64,000 bases of DNA from Oscillospiraceae bacterium (GCA_902363145.1 CABIZB010000005.1:101190-165189); one strand, 5' to 3'. Counted from the first letter of the stretch, positions 18,630-27,621 are shown. Numbers and translations: made by a program. The notes: generated from the sequence alone by a model not told the origin.

Positions 18630-19099
18630 AAAAGAACATCACAATTCCGGGATTTATGACCCTTATCACCGTTTTTCTGATAGTGAGCCTTGTATCTCTG
18701 GGAGGGCTTGCCTGCGCCGCAGCGGCAGGAGGTTCGGCTCTGGCTGACAGGAGTGCAGAATATCTGACCAGATACCGCAGTGCGTACAATCTTTCTGAAA
18801 AGCGGCTGGCAGAGGTTGACGGCTGCATTGCTCAGGCGGCGGAAAGCGGACTTTTTGATATGAATTTTGAGGCAATGGTCTCAGAGCTTGACTATGCGGA
18901 ATATCATATAGAAAAGGACTTTTATACTGTTTCCTGCACAACGCCCGTTGACGGCAGCACTGCTGTTTACTGGGAGATAAAGGTGCCGCTTGACGCATCG
19001 GCAAAGGGGGAGCGGTACACGGTCACGGCAAGGCGCACTGTTGTGCTTGAGCCTGAAGATAGCAGCGAAGAAGAGCACATCAACGTATGGCTCGGATAG
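18626..19099 (+). CDS. Pilin-like single-helix protein
   Basis: 157 residues. A short leader (KKNITIPG) is followed by a hydrophobic helix starting FMTLITVFLIVSLVSLGG, reminiscent of a prepilin G|F cleavage site but with Ile where Glu+5 is expected. The remaining 110 residues look extracellular, with a predicted helical stretch then beta strands. Start ATG overlaps the upstream stop; pilT starts 15 bp after its end. Confidence 0.55.
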   Translation: MKKNITIPGFMTLITVFLIVSLVSLGGLACAAAAGGSALADRSAEYLTRYRSAYNLSEKRLAEVDGCIAQAAESGLFDMNFEAMVSELDYAEYHIEKDFYTVSCTTPVDGSTAVYWEIKVPLDASAKGERYTVTARRTVVLEPEDSSEEEHINVWLG

Positions 19100-19113
19100 A
19101 AAGGGCTGATAAT

Positions 19114-20184
19114 ATGCGAAGCATAAGAGAGATACTGAAAGAAGCGGTAACGCTGAACGCTTCGGACATTTTTATAGTAACGGGAACGCCTGTAAGCTTC
19201 AAGGTGTTCGGAAATGTTATGCGCTGCGATGACGAGACGGTAACGCCTGCGGACTCGGCACAGCTTATGAAGGAGCTTTTTCTTCTGGCGGAGCTTGATA
19301 CCGAAGCGGAGGATCTGCGCCGTGAGATGGACTTTTCTTTCTCCTTTGCGGGCGTGGGACGATTCAGAGTGAATGCCTACCGTCAGAGAGGTACACTTGC
19401 GGCAGTGCTGAGAAGCGTGCCCTTTGAGCTTCCCGACAGCGGAAAGCTTCATATCCCCGACAGCATATTGTCACTGGCGGAGAACCAGAACGGCATTATA
19501 CTTGTAACGGGAGCGGCAGGCAGCGGAAAATCCACCACCCTTACCTGTATGATAGACAAGATAAACAGCGAGCGCCCGGGGCATATCGTTACCATTGAGG
19601 ACCCTATCGAGTTCCTCCACAAGCACAAAAAGAGCATTATCAGCCAGCGTGAGATAGGCATTGATACGGAAAGCTACTCCGATGCCCTGAGAGCGGCTCT
19701 CAGGCAGTCGCCCAATGTTATCCTGCTGGGCGAGATGCGTGACAATGAGACTATGAGCATTGCCATGACTGCGGCGGAAACAGGTCAGCTGGTGCTTTCA
19801 ACGCTCCATACCGTGGGCGCTGCCAATACCGTTGACCGAATAATCGACGGCTTCCCCACCAATCAGCAGCAGCAGATAAGAATGCAGCTTTCCATGGTGC
19901 TTAAAGCTGTAATTTCCCAGCAGCTCCTGCCCGATACCAACGGCACTCTTTACCCCGTTTTTGAGGTAATGGTTGTCAACAACGCTATCAGGACCATGAT
20001 ACGTGAGAACAAGACCCACCAGATAGAGACCGTGATGCAGACCACTCAGGGTATGCAGACCATGGACAGCGCTGTTTTCAAGCTTTTCTCCGAGGGCATC
20101 ATCTCCGAAGAGACGGCTGTGGAGTATGCTTCAAGCCCTGCAATGATGAGCAAAAAGATAGAATTGTCACGGGGAAAACAGTAA
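19114..20184 (+). CDS. pilT: Type IV pilus twitching ATPase PilT
   Basis: 356 residues. Hexameric AAA-like ATPase that retracts type IV pili. Walker A GAAGSGKST, Asp box, Walker B region LLGEMRDNET, His box LSTLHTV, and the PilT-type C-terminal AIRTMIRENK are present. Start set at ATG 19114 because AAAGGG is 9 nt upstream; an in-frame ATG nine codons earlier overlaps the preceding gene. Three pilin-like genes precede it, but no assembly ATPase (PilB), platform protein (PilC) or prepilin peptidase is in the window. Confidence 0.92.
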   Translation: MRSIREILKEAVTLNASDIFIVTGTPVSFKVFGNVMRCDDETVTPADSAQLMKELFLLAELDTEAEDLRREMDFSFSFAGVGRFRVNAYRQRGTLAAVLRSVPFELPDSGKLHIPDSILSLAENQNGIILVTGAAGSGKSTTLTCMIDKINSERPGHIVTIEDPIEFLHKHKKSIISQREIGIDTESYSDALRAALRQSPNVILLGEMRDNETMSIAMTAAETGQLVLSTLHTVGAANTVDRIIDGFPTNQQQQIRMQLSMVLKAVISQQLLPDTNGTLYPVFEVMVVNNAIRTMIRENKTHQIETVMQTTQGMQTMDSAVFKLFSEGIISEETAVEYASSPAMMSKKIELSRGKQ

Positions 20185-20301
20185 TGATTGTATCTTTTTA
20201 TTAAAGATTTGTATATTTATTGCAATACCGCCAAAACGTAAAGGTTTACGGTTGTACAAAACAACAATTTAGCCTTTTTATACAATTTTTAGTGAAAAAC
20301 C

Positions 20302-20330
20302 TTGAAAAATCATAGCAACAGTGATATAAT
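20302..20330 (+). promoter_or_regulatory. Promoter of the repeat-rich surface protein
   Basis: TTGAAA (20302-20307) and TATAAT (20325-20330), 17-bp spacer; an 80-nt leader follows. The gap upstream (20185-20301) is AT-rich with a small CGTAAA/TTTACG inverted repeat and no obvious pilT terminator. Confidence 0.7.
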
Positions 20331-20412
20331 TACACTAAGCAGGTGGAATAATATCCCTATGCTTTAATTATGAAGTTTATCCTTTTTAATTTTTTGAGAG
20401 GAGAGATAATAT

Positions 20413-23400
20413 ATGAACGGCAATACCGATAAAAAACGTAAGATAATGCAGTCGCTGAGTGCGTTTGCATTTGCTCTTACTGTTTTTGCTGCAAATGCTC
20501 AGGGAAGCGCTTCCGCTGAGACTCTTGATTCCGCAGCTAACGGTCTTATCGTTAAAACAGCAGCAATCGAGTCCGCTGACAACGAGGGCGGCGAAGGCAG
20601 TGTTATGGGCAAGACCACTGACAGCGAAGCCAACGGCGATGACGCAGATGACATTTCCACAAACTATGACGAAGAAGAAAACGGCGATGACGGTCAGTCT
20701 GAGGACGCTGATTTCACCGATGTTGATTCCGATACCGATGAAGATGATGAGGCTGAAACAGAGCTTCGCAGCGAGGCAGGCACTACCGCATTCCTCGGCA
20801 AAGCAGCCGAGTACAACGTATTCGTTGAGAATAACTTTACCGTTAACGGCGCAGACTGCCCGGGTAATTTCGCAGTAGGCGGAAACGTTACAGTTCCCGA
20901 AAGCTATTCCGCTTATAAGACTGTTGTAGGCGGCACTATTCTCGGCGGAAGCTTCCTTAACGGATATACCACAGCCGATGCTGAGGGTATCGACTTTGCT
21001 GTAGAGTTCGCAAACCTTAGAGCTACTTCCGCAAAGCTTGCGGCAATGGTCCCCAACGGCTATGTTACCAACGGCGACTGGGGCGCTGAGATGAAGTTTG
21101 TGGGCACAAATGACGATATCAACGTTTTTACAATGTCTGTCAGCGAGTATAACAGCATTCTTGCAAACTCCTACGGTCAGCTGAAATTCACCTTTGATGT
21201 TCCCGCAGGCTCTGTTGCCATTGTCAACATCACAGGCGAGGGTTACCTTAATATGGCTGTCAACTGCGGTACATATTATGCAGGTCAGGCTGTAAGTAAC
21301 GGCACTGCAAACAACGCAAATATCCTTTTCAACGTTCCCGACGCATACGGCGTTTCTATCGGAACAAGCATGGGCAACCTCCTTGCTCCCAACGCTGATG
21401 TTACTTCCATAGATATTGGCGGTCATCCTCACTTCGAGGGTCAGCTTATCTGCAAGAACTATGAGGGCGTAAATGAGTTCGGCGGCACACAGTTTGTCCC
21501 CGATGACCCCACTGCTCCCGATAAGGGCGATAACGGCGATACCGATCCCGATAATCCCGACGGCGGAGATTCCGGTAATACAAATCCCGATACTCCTACA
21601 GGCGGAGATTCGGGCAACACCAACCCTGACACACCTACAGGTGGAGATTCGGGCAACACAAATCCCGATACACCTACAGGCGGCGATTCGGGCAACACAA
21701 ATCCTGATACACCTACAGGTGGAGATTCAGGTAATACAAATCCTGACACTCCCACAGGCGGAGATTCAGGCAATACCAACCCTGACACACCAACAGGTGG
21801 AGATTCGGGCAACACAAATCCCGATACACCCACAGGTGGAGATTCAGGCAATACCAACCCTGACACTCCCACAGGCGGCGATTCAGGCAACACAAATCCC
21901 GATACACCTACAGGCGGCGATTCGGGCAACACAAATCCTGATACACCTACAGGTGGAGATTCAGGTAATACAAATCCTGACACTCCCACAGGCGGAGATT
22001 CAGGCAATACCAACCCTGACACACCAACAGGTGGAGATTCGGGCAACACAAATCCCGATACACCCACAGGTGGAGATTCAGGCAATACCAACCCTGACAC
22101 TCCCACAGGCGGCGATTCAGGCAACACAAATCCCGACACTCCTACAGGTGGAGATTCAGGCAATACCAATCCCGATACACCTACAGGCGGAGATTCAGGC
22201 AACACAAATCCCGATACACCTTCCGGTGGAGATTCAGGCAATACTGACCCTGACACACCTACAGGCGGGGATTCAGGTAATACAAATCCTGACACTCCTA
22301 CAGGTGGAGATTCAGGCAATACCAATCCTGACACTCCTACAGGTGGAGATTCGGGCAACACTGATCCTGACACTCCTGCAGGCGGCGATTCAGGCAATAC
22401 TGATCCTGACACTCCTACAGGCGGCGATTCGGGCAACACAAATCCCGATACACCTACAGGTGGCGATTCAGGCAATACAAATCCCGATACACCTACAGGT
22501 GGAGATTCGGGCAACACAAATCCCGATACACCAACAGGCGGCGATTCGGGCAACACAAATCCCGATACACCTACAGGCGGAGATTCGGGCAACACAGATC
22601 CCGATACACCTACAGGCGGTGATTCCGGCAATACTGATCCCGACACACCTTCGGGCGGCGATTCGGGCAACACAAATCCCGATACACCTACAGGTGGAGA
22701 TTCGGGCAATACTGATCCCGACACACCAACAGGCGGCGATTCGGGTAACACAGATCCCGACACTCCTACTGGTGGAGATTCGGGCAATACTGATCCTGAC
22801 ACACCTACAGGTGGAGATTCGGGCAATACTGATCCCGACACTCCTACAGGTGGAGATTCCGGTAACACAGATCCCGACACTCCTACTGGTGGAGATTCAG
22901 GCAACACCAACCCCGACACTCCCACAGGTGGAGATTCCGGTAACACTGATCCCGATACACCTACAGGTGGAGATTCGGGCAACACAAATCCTGACACACC
23001 TACAGGTGGAGATTCGGGCAATACCAACCCTGACACACCTTCCGGCGGCGGTTCGGACAATACCAATCCCGGAACTTCCGACAGCACAACACCTGATATC
23101 CCTGACAATGGTGATTCCGGAAATACAACACCCGATACACCTGACAACGGCGACTCGGGCAATACTGATCCCGACACACCCAACACAGGCGATCATGACA
23201 GCACTACTCCCGATACACCTGATACCACACCTGATGTTCCCACAGTTCCTGATACACCCAACACCTCTACAGGCACAAGTGTAACAACGGGCACATCTAC
23301 AAATACCACCGATACCGAAACTTCTGTCACCACCAAAACAACAGAGACCAACACCACTTATATTGAGGTTTATGACTCTGATGTTCCTCTTACCGATATG

Positions 23401-23574
23401 GTAATTGTGGAGGACGGCGATGTTCCTCTTACTGACTTCTCCGCAGTTTCCAATCCTAAGACAGGTGAGAGCCGCACTCCTCTCTATGCAGCAGAAGCCG
23501 CAGCCGTTATCTCGGCTATTGCTCTTGCATTTGCCACAAAGAGAAAGTACAGCGGAAGCAAGTATTCCGAATAA
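20413..23574 (+). CDS. Sortase-type surface protein: choice-of-anchor A domain plus 38 tandem repeats
   Basis: 1,053 residues. Signal peptide 1-36, an acidic region 37-125, then a beta-rich choice-of-anchor A-like domain (about 130-360; EYNVFVENNFTVNG, GNFAVGGNV, GHPHFEGQLI). Residues 384-877 are 38 copies of a 13-residue unit, GGDSGNTNPDTPT with N/D and T/S/A variants, probably an extended stalk. A Thr/Pro-rich segment leads to NPKTGE (1014-1019), a membrane helix and a basic tail, the layout of a sortase substrate with NPxTG instead of LPxTG. GAGAGGAGAG precedes the ATG. Likely an adhesin or cell-wall display protein. Confidence 0.88.
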   Translation: MNGNTDKKRKIMQSLSAFAFALTVFAANAQGSASAETLDSAANGLIVKTAAIESADNEGGEGSVMGKTTDSEANGDDADDISTNYDEEENGDDGQSEDADFTDVDSDTDEDDEAETELRSEAGTTAFLGKAAEYNVFVENNFTVNGADCPGNFAVGGNVTVPESYSAYKTVVGGTILGGSFLNGYTTADAEGIDFAVEFANLRATSAKLAAMVPNGYVTNGDWGAEMKFVGTNDDINVFTMSVSEYNSILANSYGQLKFTFDVPAGSVAIVNITGEGYLNMAVNCGTYYAGQAVSNGTANNANILFNVPDAYGVSIGTSMGNLLAPNADVTSIDIGGHPHFEGQLICKNYEGVNEFGGTQFVPDDPTAPDKGDNGDTDPDNPDGGDSGNTNPDTPTGGDSGNTNPDTPTGGDSGNTNPDTPTGGDSGNTNPDTPTGGDSGNTNPDTPTGGDSGNTNPDTPTGGDSGNTNPDTPTGGDSGNTNPDTPTGGDSGNTNPDTPTGGDSGNTNPDTPTGGDSGNTNPDTPTGGDSGNTNPDTPTGGDSGNTNPDTPTGGDSGNTNPDTPTGGDSGNTNPDTPTGGDSGNTNPDTPTGGDSGNTNPDTPSGGDSGNTDPDTPTGGDSGNTNPDTPTGGDSGNTNPDTPTGGDSGNTDPDTPAGGDSGNTDPDTPTGGDSGNTNPDTPTGGDSGNTNPDTPTGGDSGNTNPDTPTGGDSGNTNPDTPTGGDSGNTDPDTPTGGDSGNTDPDTPSGGDSGNTNPDTPTGGDSGNTDPDTPTGGDSGNTDPDTPTGGDSGNTDPDTPTGGDSGNTDPDTPTGGDSGNTDPDTPTGGDSGNTNPDTPTGGDSGNTDPDTPTGGDSGNTNPDTPTGGDSGNTNPDTPSGGGSDNTNPGTSDSTTPDIPDNGDSGNTTPDTPDNGDSGNTDPDTPNTGDHDSTTPDTPDTTPDVPTVPDTPNTSTGTSVTTGTSTNTTDTETSVTTKTTETNTTYIEVYDSDVPLTDMVIVEDGDVPLTDFSAVSNPKTGESRTPLYAAEAAAVISAIALAFATKRKYSGSKYSE
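21562..23043 (+). repeat. 38 in-register tandem repeats of 39 bp
   Basis: 1,482 bp, exactly 38 units with no indels; synonymous variation dominates. A 234-bp (six-unit) higher-order duplication is visible: bases from about 21652 to 21902 recur shifted by 234 bp. The pattern indicates expansion by unequal crossing-over or slippage under selection for frame. Confidence 0.95.
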
Positions 23575-23590
23575 TATCGGTTAAGCAAAA

Positions 23591-23628
23591 GCTGCTCTGC
23601 AAATATCGTATTGCGGAGCAGCTTTTTT
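23591..23628 (+). terminator. Terminator of the surface-protein gene
   Basis: GCTGCTCTGC and GCGGAGCAGC stem with a 12-nt loop, followed by TTTTTT. Confidence 0.9.
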
Positions 23629-23633
23629 ATATA

Positions 23634-23701
23634 ATACTGATCCTCAATCAGCCTATAGACAAATCCTTGGCTTTGCCTATAGAACGATTAAATATCAGTA
23701 T
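23634..23701 (+). repeat. 68-bp palindromic repeat, family 2, copy E
   Basis: Ends ATACTGAT and ATCAGTAT; inner stem CTATAGACAAA against TTTGCCTATAG. A partial copy (F) lies at 53285-53323 in inverted orientation. The left about 30 nt align position by position with family 1 ends. Confidence 0.75.
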
Positions 23702-23724
23702 AAATTTAATTTCCTAAAACCCTA

Positions 23725-23753
23725 TTGACATTCTCGGAAAAAAGGAGTATAAT
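23725..23753 (+). promoter_or_regulatory. Promoter of the Rrf2-family gene
   Basis: TTGACA (23725-23730), 17 bp, TATAAT (23748-23753): consensus sigma-A promoter. The AT-rich bases just downstream may hold the regulator's own operator. Confidence 0.88.
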
Positions 23754-23809
23754 AATACTAATCTACTATGAAATATATGATTTGATAGATGAAAGGAAGG
23801 TTAGTTGTT

Positions 23810-24247
23810 ATGAAAATATCTACCAAGGGCAGATATGCACTTCGTATGATGTGTACCCTTGCGGCAAATGATAACGGAACTGCCATTCCTCTGCGTGACA
23901 TAGCCGAAAGCCAGAATATCAGCGTAAAATATCTTGAACAGATAGTTATTCTTCTCAGCAGAGCGGGCTTTGTAAAGAGCGTAAGAGGTGCGCAGGGCGG
24001 ATATAAGCTTACAAATCCCCCGAAATATTACACCGTTGGAATGATACTCCGACTGACAGAGGGCAATCTTGCTCCCGTTGTTTGTCTTGAGGACAATGTG
24101 AACACCTGCGAACGTGCTGCCGAGTGTGAAACTCTTTATGTGTGGGAAAAGCTTTACGAGGCTATAACAAACGTTGTGGATAACATTACCGTTGAGGATA
24201 TCATAACTCATTCCCGTGAGCATTTGTCCGATAATTATGTTATATAA
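23810..24247 (+). CDS. Rrf2-family transcriptional regulator with three Cys
   Basis: 145 residues. N-terminal winged helix (MKISTKGRYALRMM, KYLEQIVILLSRAGFVKSVRG, GGYKL) typical of Rrf2 proteins such as IscR and CymR. The Cys arrangement C-x7-C-x5-C in the effector region (VCLEDNVNTCERAAEC) resembles the [2Fe-2S] ligands of IscR, so iron-sulfur or redox sensing is plausible. ATG 23810 has AAAGGAAGG 13 nt upstream. It is monocistronic, with its own promoter and terminator and no isc or cysteine genes next to it. Confidence 0.88.
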   Translation: MKISTKGRYALRMMCTLAANDNGTAIPLRDIAESQNISVKYLEQIVILLSRAGFVKSVRGAQGGYKLTNPPKYYTVGMILRLTEGNLAPVVCLEDNVNTCERAAECETLYVWEKLYEAITNVVDNITVEDIITHSREHLSDNYVI

Positions 24248-24248
24248 T

Positions 24249-24283
24249 AAAAAATCCCTGCCTCGTGTGAGACAGGGATTTTT
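24249..24283. terminator. Bidirectional terminator (rrf2-family gene and dapB)
   Basis: AAAAATCCCTG pairs with CAGGGATTTTT around a short CTC/GAG inner stem, with A- and T-tracts on either side. Confidence 0.9.
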
Positions 24284-24305
24284 GTTGTATTGATGAAATA
24301 GTATA

Positions 24306-25067
24306 TCACTTCAGCTCGGCAATAACATCGGACATATCGTAAAGCCCTGCGGTCTTGTCAGCAAGGAACACGGCTGCGTTTACTGCGCCTACTGCGAAAA
24401 CTTCCTTTGAAGCAGCGGAGTGGCTCAGGGTGATCACCTCGTCACGGCCTGCGAAGATGATGTCATGCTCGCCTACGATCGTGCCGCCTCTGATAGAGTG
24501 CATACCGATCTCGTACTTTTCACGCTTCATTCTGCGGGAATGACGGTCGTAAACATAGTGATACTTGTCGTCGAGGACACTGTTGATAGCATTTCCAAGC
24601 ATAATGGCAGTGCCGCTGGGAGCGTCTATCTTCTGGTTGTGATGTTTTTCGACTATTTCGATATCGAACTGACCGCCGAGAAGCTTTGCGGCTGTCTTAG
24701 CGAGGTTTGCAAGCAGGTTGATGCCCAGAGACATATTGAAAGAGAAGAACACGGGAACCTGCTCTGCTGCGGACTTTATCTTTGCTATCTGCTCATCGGA
24801 GAAGCCTGTGGTTGCGATAACAACGGGAGTGCCTGTGGAAAGGCAGTATTCAAGGAGCTTATCCAGTGCGGAGGGGTGAGAAAAGTCGATGATAACATCG
24901 GGCTTCTGAGGGAGAAGTGCAGGCTCGGATACGATAGGGAACTTTCCGTTGTCGGCGGTGTTAAGGTCAATTCCGCTGATAACGGTGCAGTCGTCACGCT
25001 CTGCAATAATGGAGCTGATGACATGACCCATTTTGCCGTTGGCGCCTGTAATGGTCACATTTATCAT
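24306..25067 (-). CDS. dapB: 4-hydroxy-tetrahydrodipicolinate reductase
   Basis: 253 residues. NAD(P)-binding GANGKMGHVI at the N-terminus, catalytic EKHHNQKIDAPSGTA in the middle. Catalyses the second committed step of lysine/diaminopimelate synthesis. AAAGGAATG precedes ATG. Last gene of the lysine-riboswitch operon; 61 bp separate it from dapA, with a hairpin in between. Confidence 0.96.
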   Translation of the reverse strand: MINVTITGANGKMGHVISSIIAERDDCTVISGIDLNTADNGKFPIVSEPALLPQKPDVIIDFSHPSALDKLLEYCLSTGTPVVIATTGFSDEQIAKIKSAAEQVPVFFSFNMSLGINLLANLAKTAAKLLGGQFDIEIVEKHHNQKIDAPSGTAIMLGNAINSVLDDKYHYVYDRHSRRMKREKYEIGMHSIRGGTIVGEHDIIFAGRDEVITLSHSAASKEVFAVGAVNAAVFLADKTAGLYDMSDVIAELK

Positions 25068-25098
25068 ATTTTAAACATTCCTTTCGCATATACAGCAC

Positions 25099-25117
25099 GG
25101 GCGGCATCAAGCCGCCC
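25099..25117 (-). promoter_or_regulatory. Hairpin between dapA and dapB
   Basis: GGGCGGC and GCCGCCC, 5-nt loop, no U-tract; probably an mRNA processing or stability element. Confidence 0.5.
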
Positions 25118-25128
25118 TGTTTTGCTTA

Positions 25129-26019
25129 TTACTTGATGATGCCTGCGTTCCTGAGAGCGGCAGCCAGCTTTTCCTTCTTAGCGTCCTCCATCTCATAGAG
25201 GGGGAGACGGCAGGGACCTGCGTCAATTTCCATCATATTGAGGGCTTCCTTTACGGGAATGGGGTTAACGTCAATGAAGAGGGCATTTGCAAGCTCCAGT
25301 GACTGAGCCGCAAGCTTTGCAGCCTCTGCGCAGTTATTATCGAGACAAAGCTGAGCGATATTGTGCGTAAGCTTGGGAGCAACGTTTGAAAGAACGGAGA
25401 TAACGCCCTTTCCGCCCAGAGCCATGATAGGAACTATCTGGTCATCGTTGCCGCTGTAAACATCAAGCTTGTCGCCGCACTCTGCAATGAGCTTTGCAAT
25501 AGCGGAGATATTTCCGCTGGCTTCCTTTGCGGCTGCGATGTTCTTATGCTCGGCGAGGATCTTGTATGTGTCAAGAGAAATGTTAACGCCTGTTCTGGAG
25601 GGAACGTTGTAGAGGATAATGGGGATATTTACAGCGTCCGCAATGGCGGTGTAGTGAGCCACCAGTCCTCTCTGGGAGGTCTTGTTGTAGTAAGGAGTTA
25701 CAACCAGAAGTCCGTCAGCGCCCATAGCCTCGGCGTCCTTGGAAAGCTCGATGGCATATGCTGTATCGTTGCTTCCTGTGCCTGCGATAACGGGTATTCT
25801 CTTGTTTACCTTTTCAATAGTGTAGCGAATGCACTCTCTGTGCTCGTCATCGGTAAGAGTGGAGCTTTCGCCTGTGGTTCCGCAGATGATGATAGCGTCT
25901 GTGCCGCCTGCGATCTGCATTTCGATAAGCTCGCCCAGAGCCGCATAATTTACGGAGCCGTCATCGTGCATAGGGGTAACGATAGCAACGCCTGCGCCTG
26001 TGAAAATAGTATTTTTCAT
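25129..26019 (-). CDS. dapA: 4-hydroxy-tetrahydrodipicolinate synthase
   Basis: 296 residues, class I aldolase TIM barrel. Motifs GTTGESSTL (substrate loop), YNVPSRTGVN (catalytic Tyr region) and AAAKEASGN (Schiff-base Lys). It condenses pyruvate with aspartate semialdehyde. Located directly after the GNAT gene (4 bp) in the lysine operon. Confidence 0.96.
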   Translation of the reverse strand: MKNTIFTGAGVAIVTPMHDDGSVNYAALGELIEMQIAGGTDAIIICGTTGESSTLTDDEHRECIRYTIEKVNKRIPVIAGTGSNDTAYAIELSKDAEAMGADGLLVVTPYYNKTSQRGLVAHYTAIADAVNIPIILYNVPSRTGVNISLDTYKILAEHKNIAAAKEASGNISAIAKLIAECGDKLDVYSGNDDQIVPIMALGGKGVISVLSNVAPKLTHNIAQLCLDNNCAEAAKLAAQSLELANALFIDVNPIPVKEALNMMEIDAGPCRLPLYEMEDAKKEKLAAALRNAGIIK

Positions 26020-26023
26020 AATA

Positions 26024-26503
26024 TCAGCCCTTTCTCAGATCTATTGTATATGTGAGCCATCCGTCGTCGGAGACTCCGCCTTGTTTTGCGTAGAAAGCCT
26101 GAGCACTGCTGTTCCAGCCGAGACATTTCCACTCGATCTTGATGCAGTCCAGTGCTTTTGCGGTCTCGTTTATCTTATCAAAAAGCATTTTTCCGATACC
26201 GCTGCCTCTTTCGGCTTCTTCTACAAAAATATCTTCAATGTAGAAAACACGCTTTCCTGAAAAGGTTGCCAGCCTGTAGATGCTGTAAACAGCCATTCCC
26301 ACAGCTTTGCCGTCTTTTTCGGCGATGATTCCGCCAAGACCGTTAGGCTCCGACATCATTTCACGGATTCCCTCGGGAGTGGCAGAGCATACATCTGACA
26401 TCTTTTCGTATTCCGCCAGCTCCCTTATGAGCCTGCACAGCTCGGGAGCGTCGGAAACATCAGCATTTCTTACAATAACCGCACTCATGGCGTTATCAGT
26501 CAA
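26024..26503 (-). CDS. GNAT acetyltransferase inside the lysine operon
   Basis: 159 residues. Acetyl-CoA loop RGSGIGKMLFDKI and core strand FYIEDIFVEEAERG; closest in style to spermidine/diamine N-acetyltransferases (IEWKCLGWNSSAQAFYAKQGG). It overlaps the asd stop by 8 bp and lies 4 bp before dapA, so it is firmly in the asd-dapA-dapB transcript. Substrate unknown; an amine or diaminopimelate-pathway intermediate is possible from context, though succinyl- and acetyl-pathway DapH/DapD are hexapeptide enzymes, not GNATs. Confidence 0.85.
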   Translation of the reverse strand: MTDNAMSAVIVRNADVSDAPELCRLIRELAEYEKMSDVCSATPEGIREMMSEPNGLGGIIAEKDGKAVGMAVYSIYRLATFSGKRVFYIEDIFVEEAERGSGIGKMLFDKINETAKALDCIKIEWKCLGWNSSAQAFYAKQGGVSDDGWLTYTIDLRKG

Positions 26504-27578
26504 AATAGCCCTTTGCAGCGAGAAGCTCAGCCATAAGAACGGCTCCGCCTGCTGCGCCTCTCAGAGTGTTGTGGGAGAGGCAAACGAACTTGTAGTCCCA
26601 GATGATATCGTCTCTCAGACGGCCGATGGAGATAGCCATGCCGTTTTCAAGGTTTCTGTCAAGCTTTGCCTGGGGACGGTTATCCTCGGTGAAGTAGTGG
26701 AGGAACTGCTTGGGTGCGGAGGGAAGCTCCAGCTCCTGAGGAACGCCGCTGTACTCTGTCCAAGCCTTGATAACTTCTTCCTTGGTAGGCTTCTTGTCGA
26801 ACTGAACGAAGATAGCTGCGGTGTGACCGTCGGAAACGGGAACTCTCAGGCACTGAGAGGAGATCTTGGGACCGTCGGCATTGACGATCCTGTTGCCCTC
26901 GATGTGACCCCAGATCTTAAGAGGCTCCTGCTCGGACTTTTCTTCCTCTCCGCCGATGTAGGGGATAACGTTGTCGATGATCTCGGGCATTGTCTCAAAG
27001 GTCTTGCCTGCGCCTGAAATTGCCTGATATGTGCAAACCATAGCCTGCTTGATGCCGTACTTATCCTTGAGAGCGTTGAGAGCGGGAACATAGCTCTGGA
27101 GAGAGCAGTTGGACTTAACTGCGATAAAGCCTCTCTTTGTGCCAAGTCTTTCTCTCTGAGCCTTGATTATTTCAATGTGCTCGGGGTTGATCTCGGGAAC
27201 GACCATGGGAACGTCGGGAGTAGCTCTGTGAGCGGAGTTGTTGGATACAACGGGGCACTCAGCCTTTGCGTACTTTTCCTCAAGTGCTCTGATCTCGTCC
27301 TTCTTCATATCAACAGCGCAGAAAACGAAATCTACCTGAGAAGCGATCTTCTCGATATCTGCTGTTGCGTCAAGAACGATCATATCCTTGAACTGCTCGG
27401 GGATATCCTGCTTCATTGCCCACTTTGCGCCTACTGCGTCCTCATATCTCTTGCCTGCGCTTCTGGGAGATGCTGCCAGGACCTTTACATTGAACCAGGG
27501 GTGATTTGCCAGCAGGAGTGAAAAACGCTGACCTACCATACCTGTTGCGCCGATTATACCTACGTTGTACTGCTTCAT
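26496..27578 (-). CDS. asd: Aspartate-semialdehyde dehydrogenase (archaeal/fungal-like class)
   Basis: 360 residues. NADP-binding GIIGATGMVGQRF, catalytic Cys in KSNCSLQ (about residue 155), and VSDGHTAAIFVQF. Reduces aspartyl phosphate to the semialdehyde used by DapA. The sequence type (SNCS, length 360) is that of the archaeal/fungal ASADH group rather than the E. coli type. Start placed at ATG 27578 with AAAGGAGT upstream; the longer open frame before it runs into the riboswitch. First gene of the operon. Confidence 0.95.
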   Translation of the reverse strand: MKQYNVGIIGATGMVGQRFSLLLANHPWFNVKVLAASPRSAGKRYEDAVGAKWAMKQDIPEQFKDMIVLDATADIEKIASQVDFVFCAVDMKKDEIRALEEKYAKAECPVVSNNSAHRATPDVPMVVPEINPEHIEIIKAQRERLGTKRGFIAVKSNCSLQSYVPALNALKDKYGIKQAMVCTYQAISGAGKTFETMPEIIDNVIPYIGGEEEKSEQEPLKIWGHIEGNRIVNADGPKISSQCLRVPVSDGHTAAIFVQFDKKPTKEEVIKAWTEYSGVPQELELPSAPKQFLHYFTEDNRPQAKLDRNLENGMAISIGRLRDDIIWDYKFVCLSHNTLRGAAGGAVLMAELLAAKGYFD

Positions 27579-27621
27579 CTGAAATACTCCTTTATTATTT
27601 AATAAAATTTTACAGAGAAAT

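Noticed and set aside
21562-23043. Possible CRISPR array
   Set aside because: Units are contiguous 39-bp repeats with no unique spacers and they encode protein in frame.
21459-23186. 575-codon open frame on the minus strand over the surface-protein repeats
   Set aside because: A 39-bp in-register repeat keeps any stop-free frame open along its whole length. The frame has no start signal and only a repetitive SGxVLPESPPVG pattern; the plus-strand gene has signal peptide, domain and sorting motif.
21473-23284. 603-codon frame on the plus strand in the second frame of the repeats
   Set aside because: Same cause: a shifted reading of the repeat with no ribosome site or domain.
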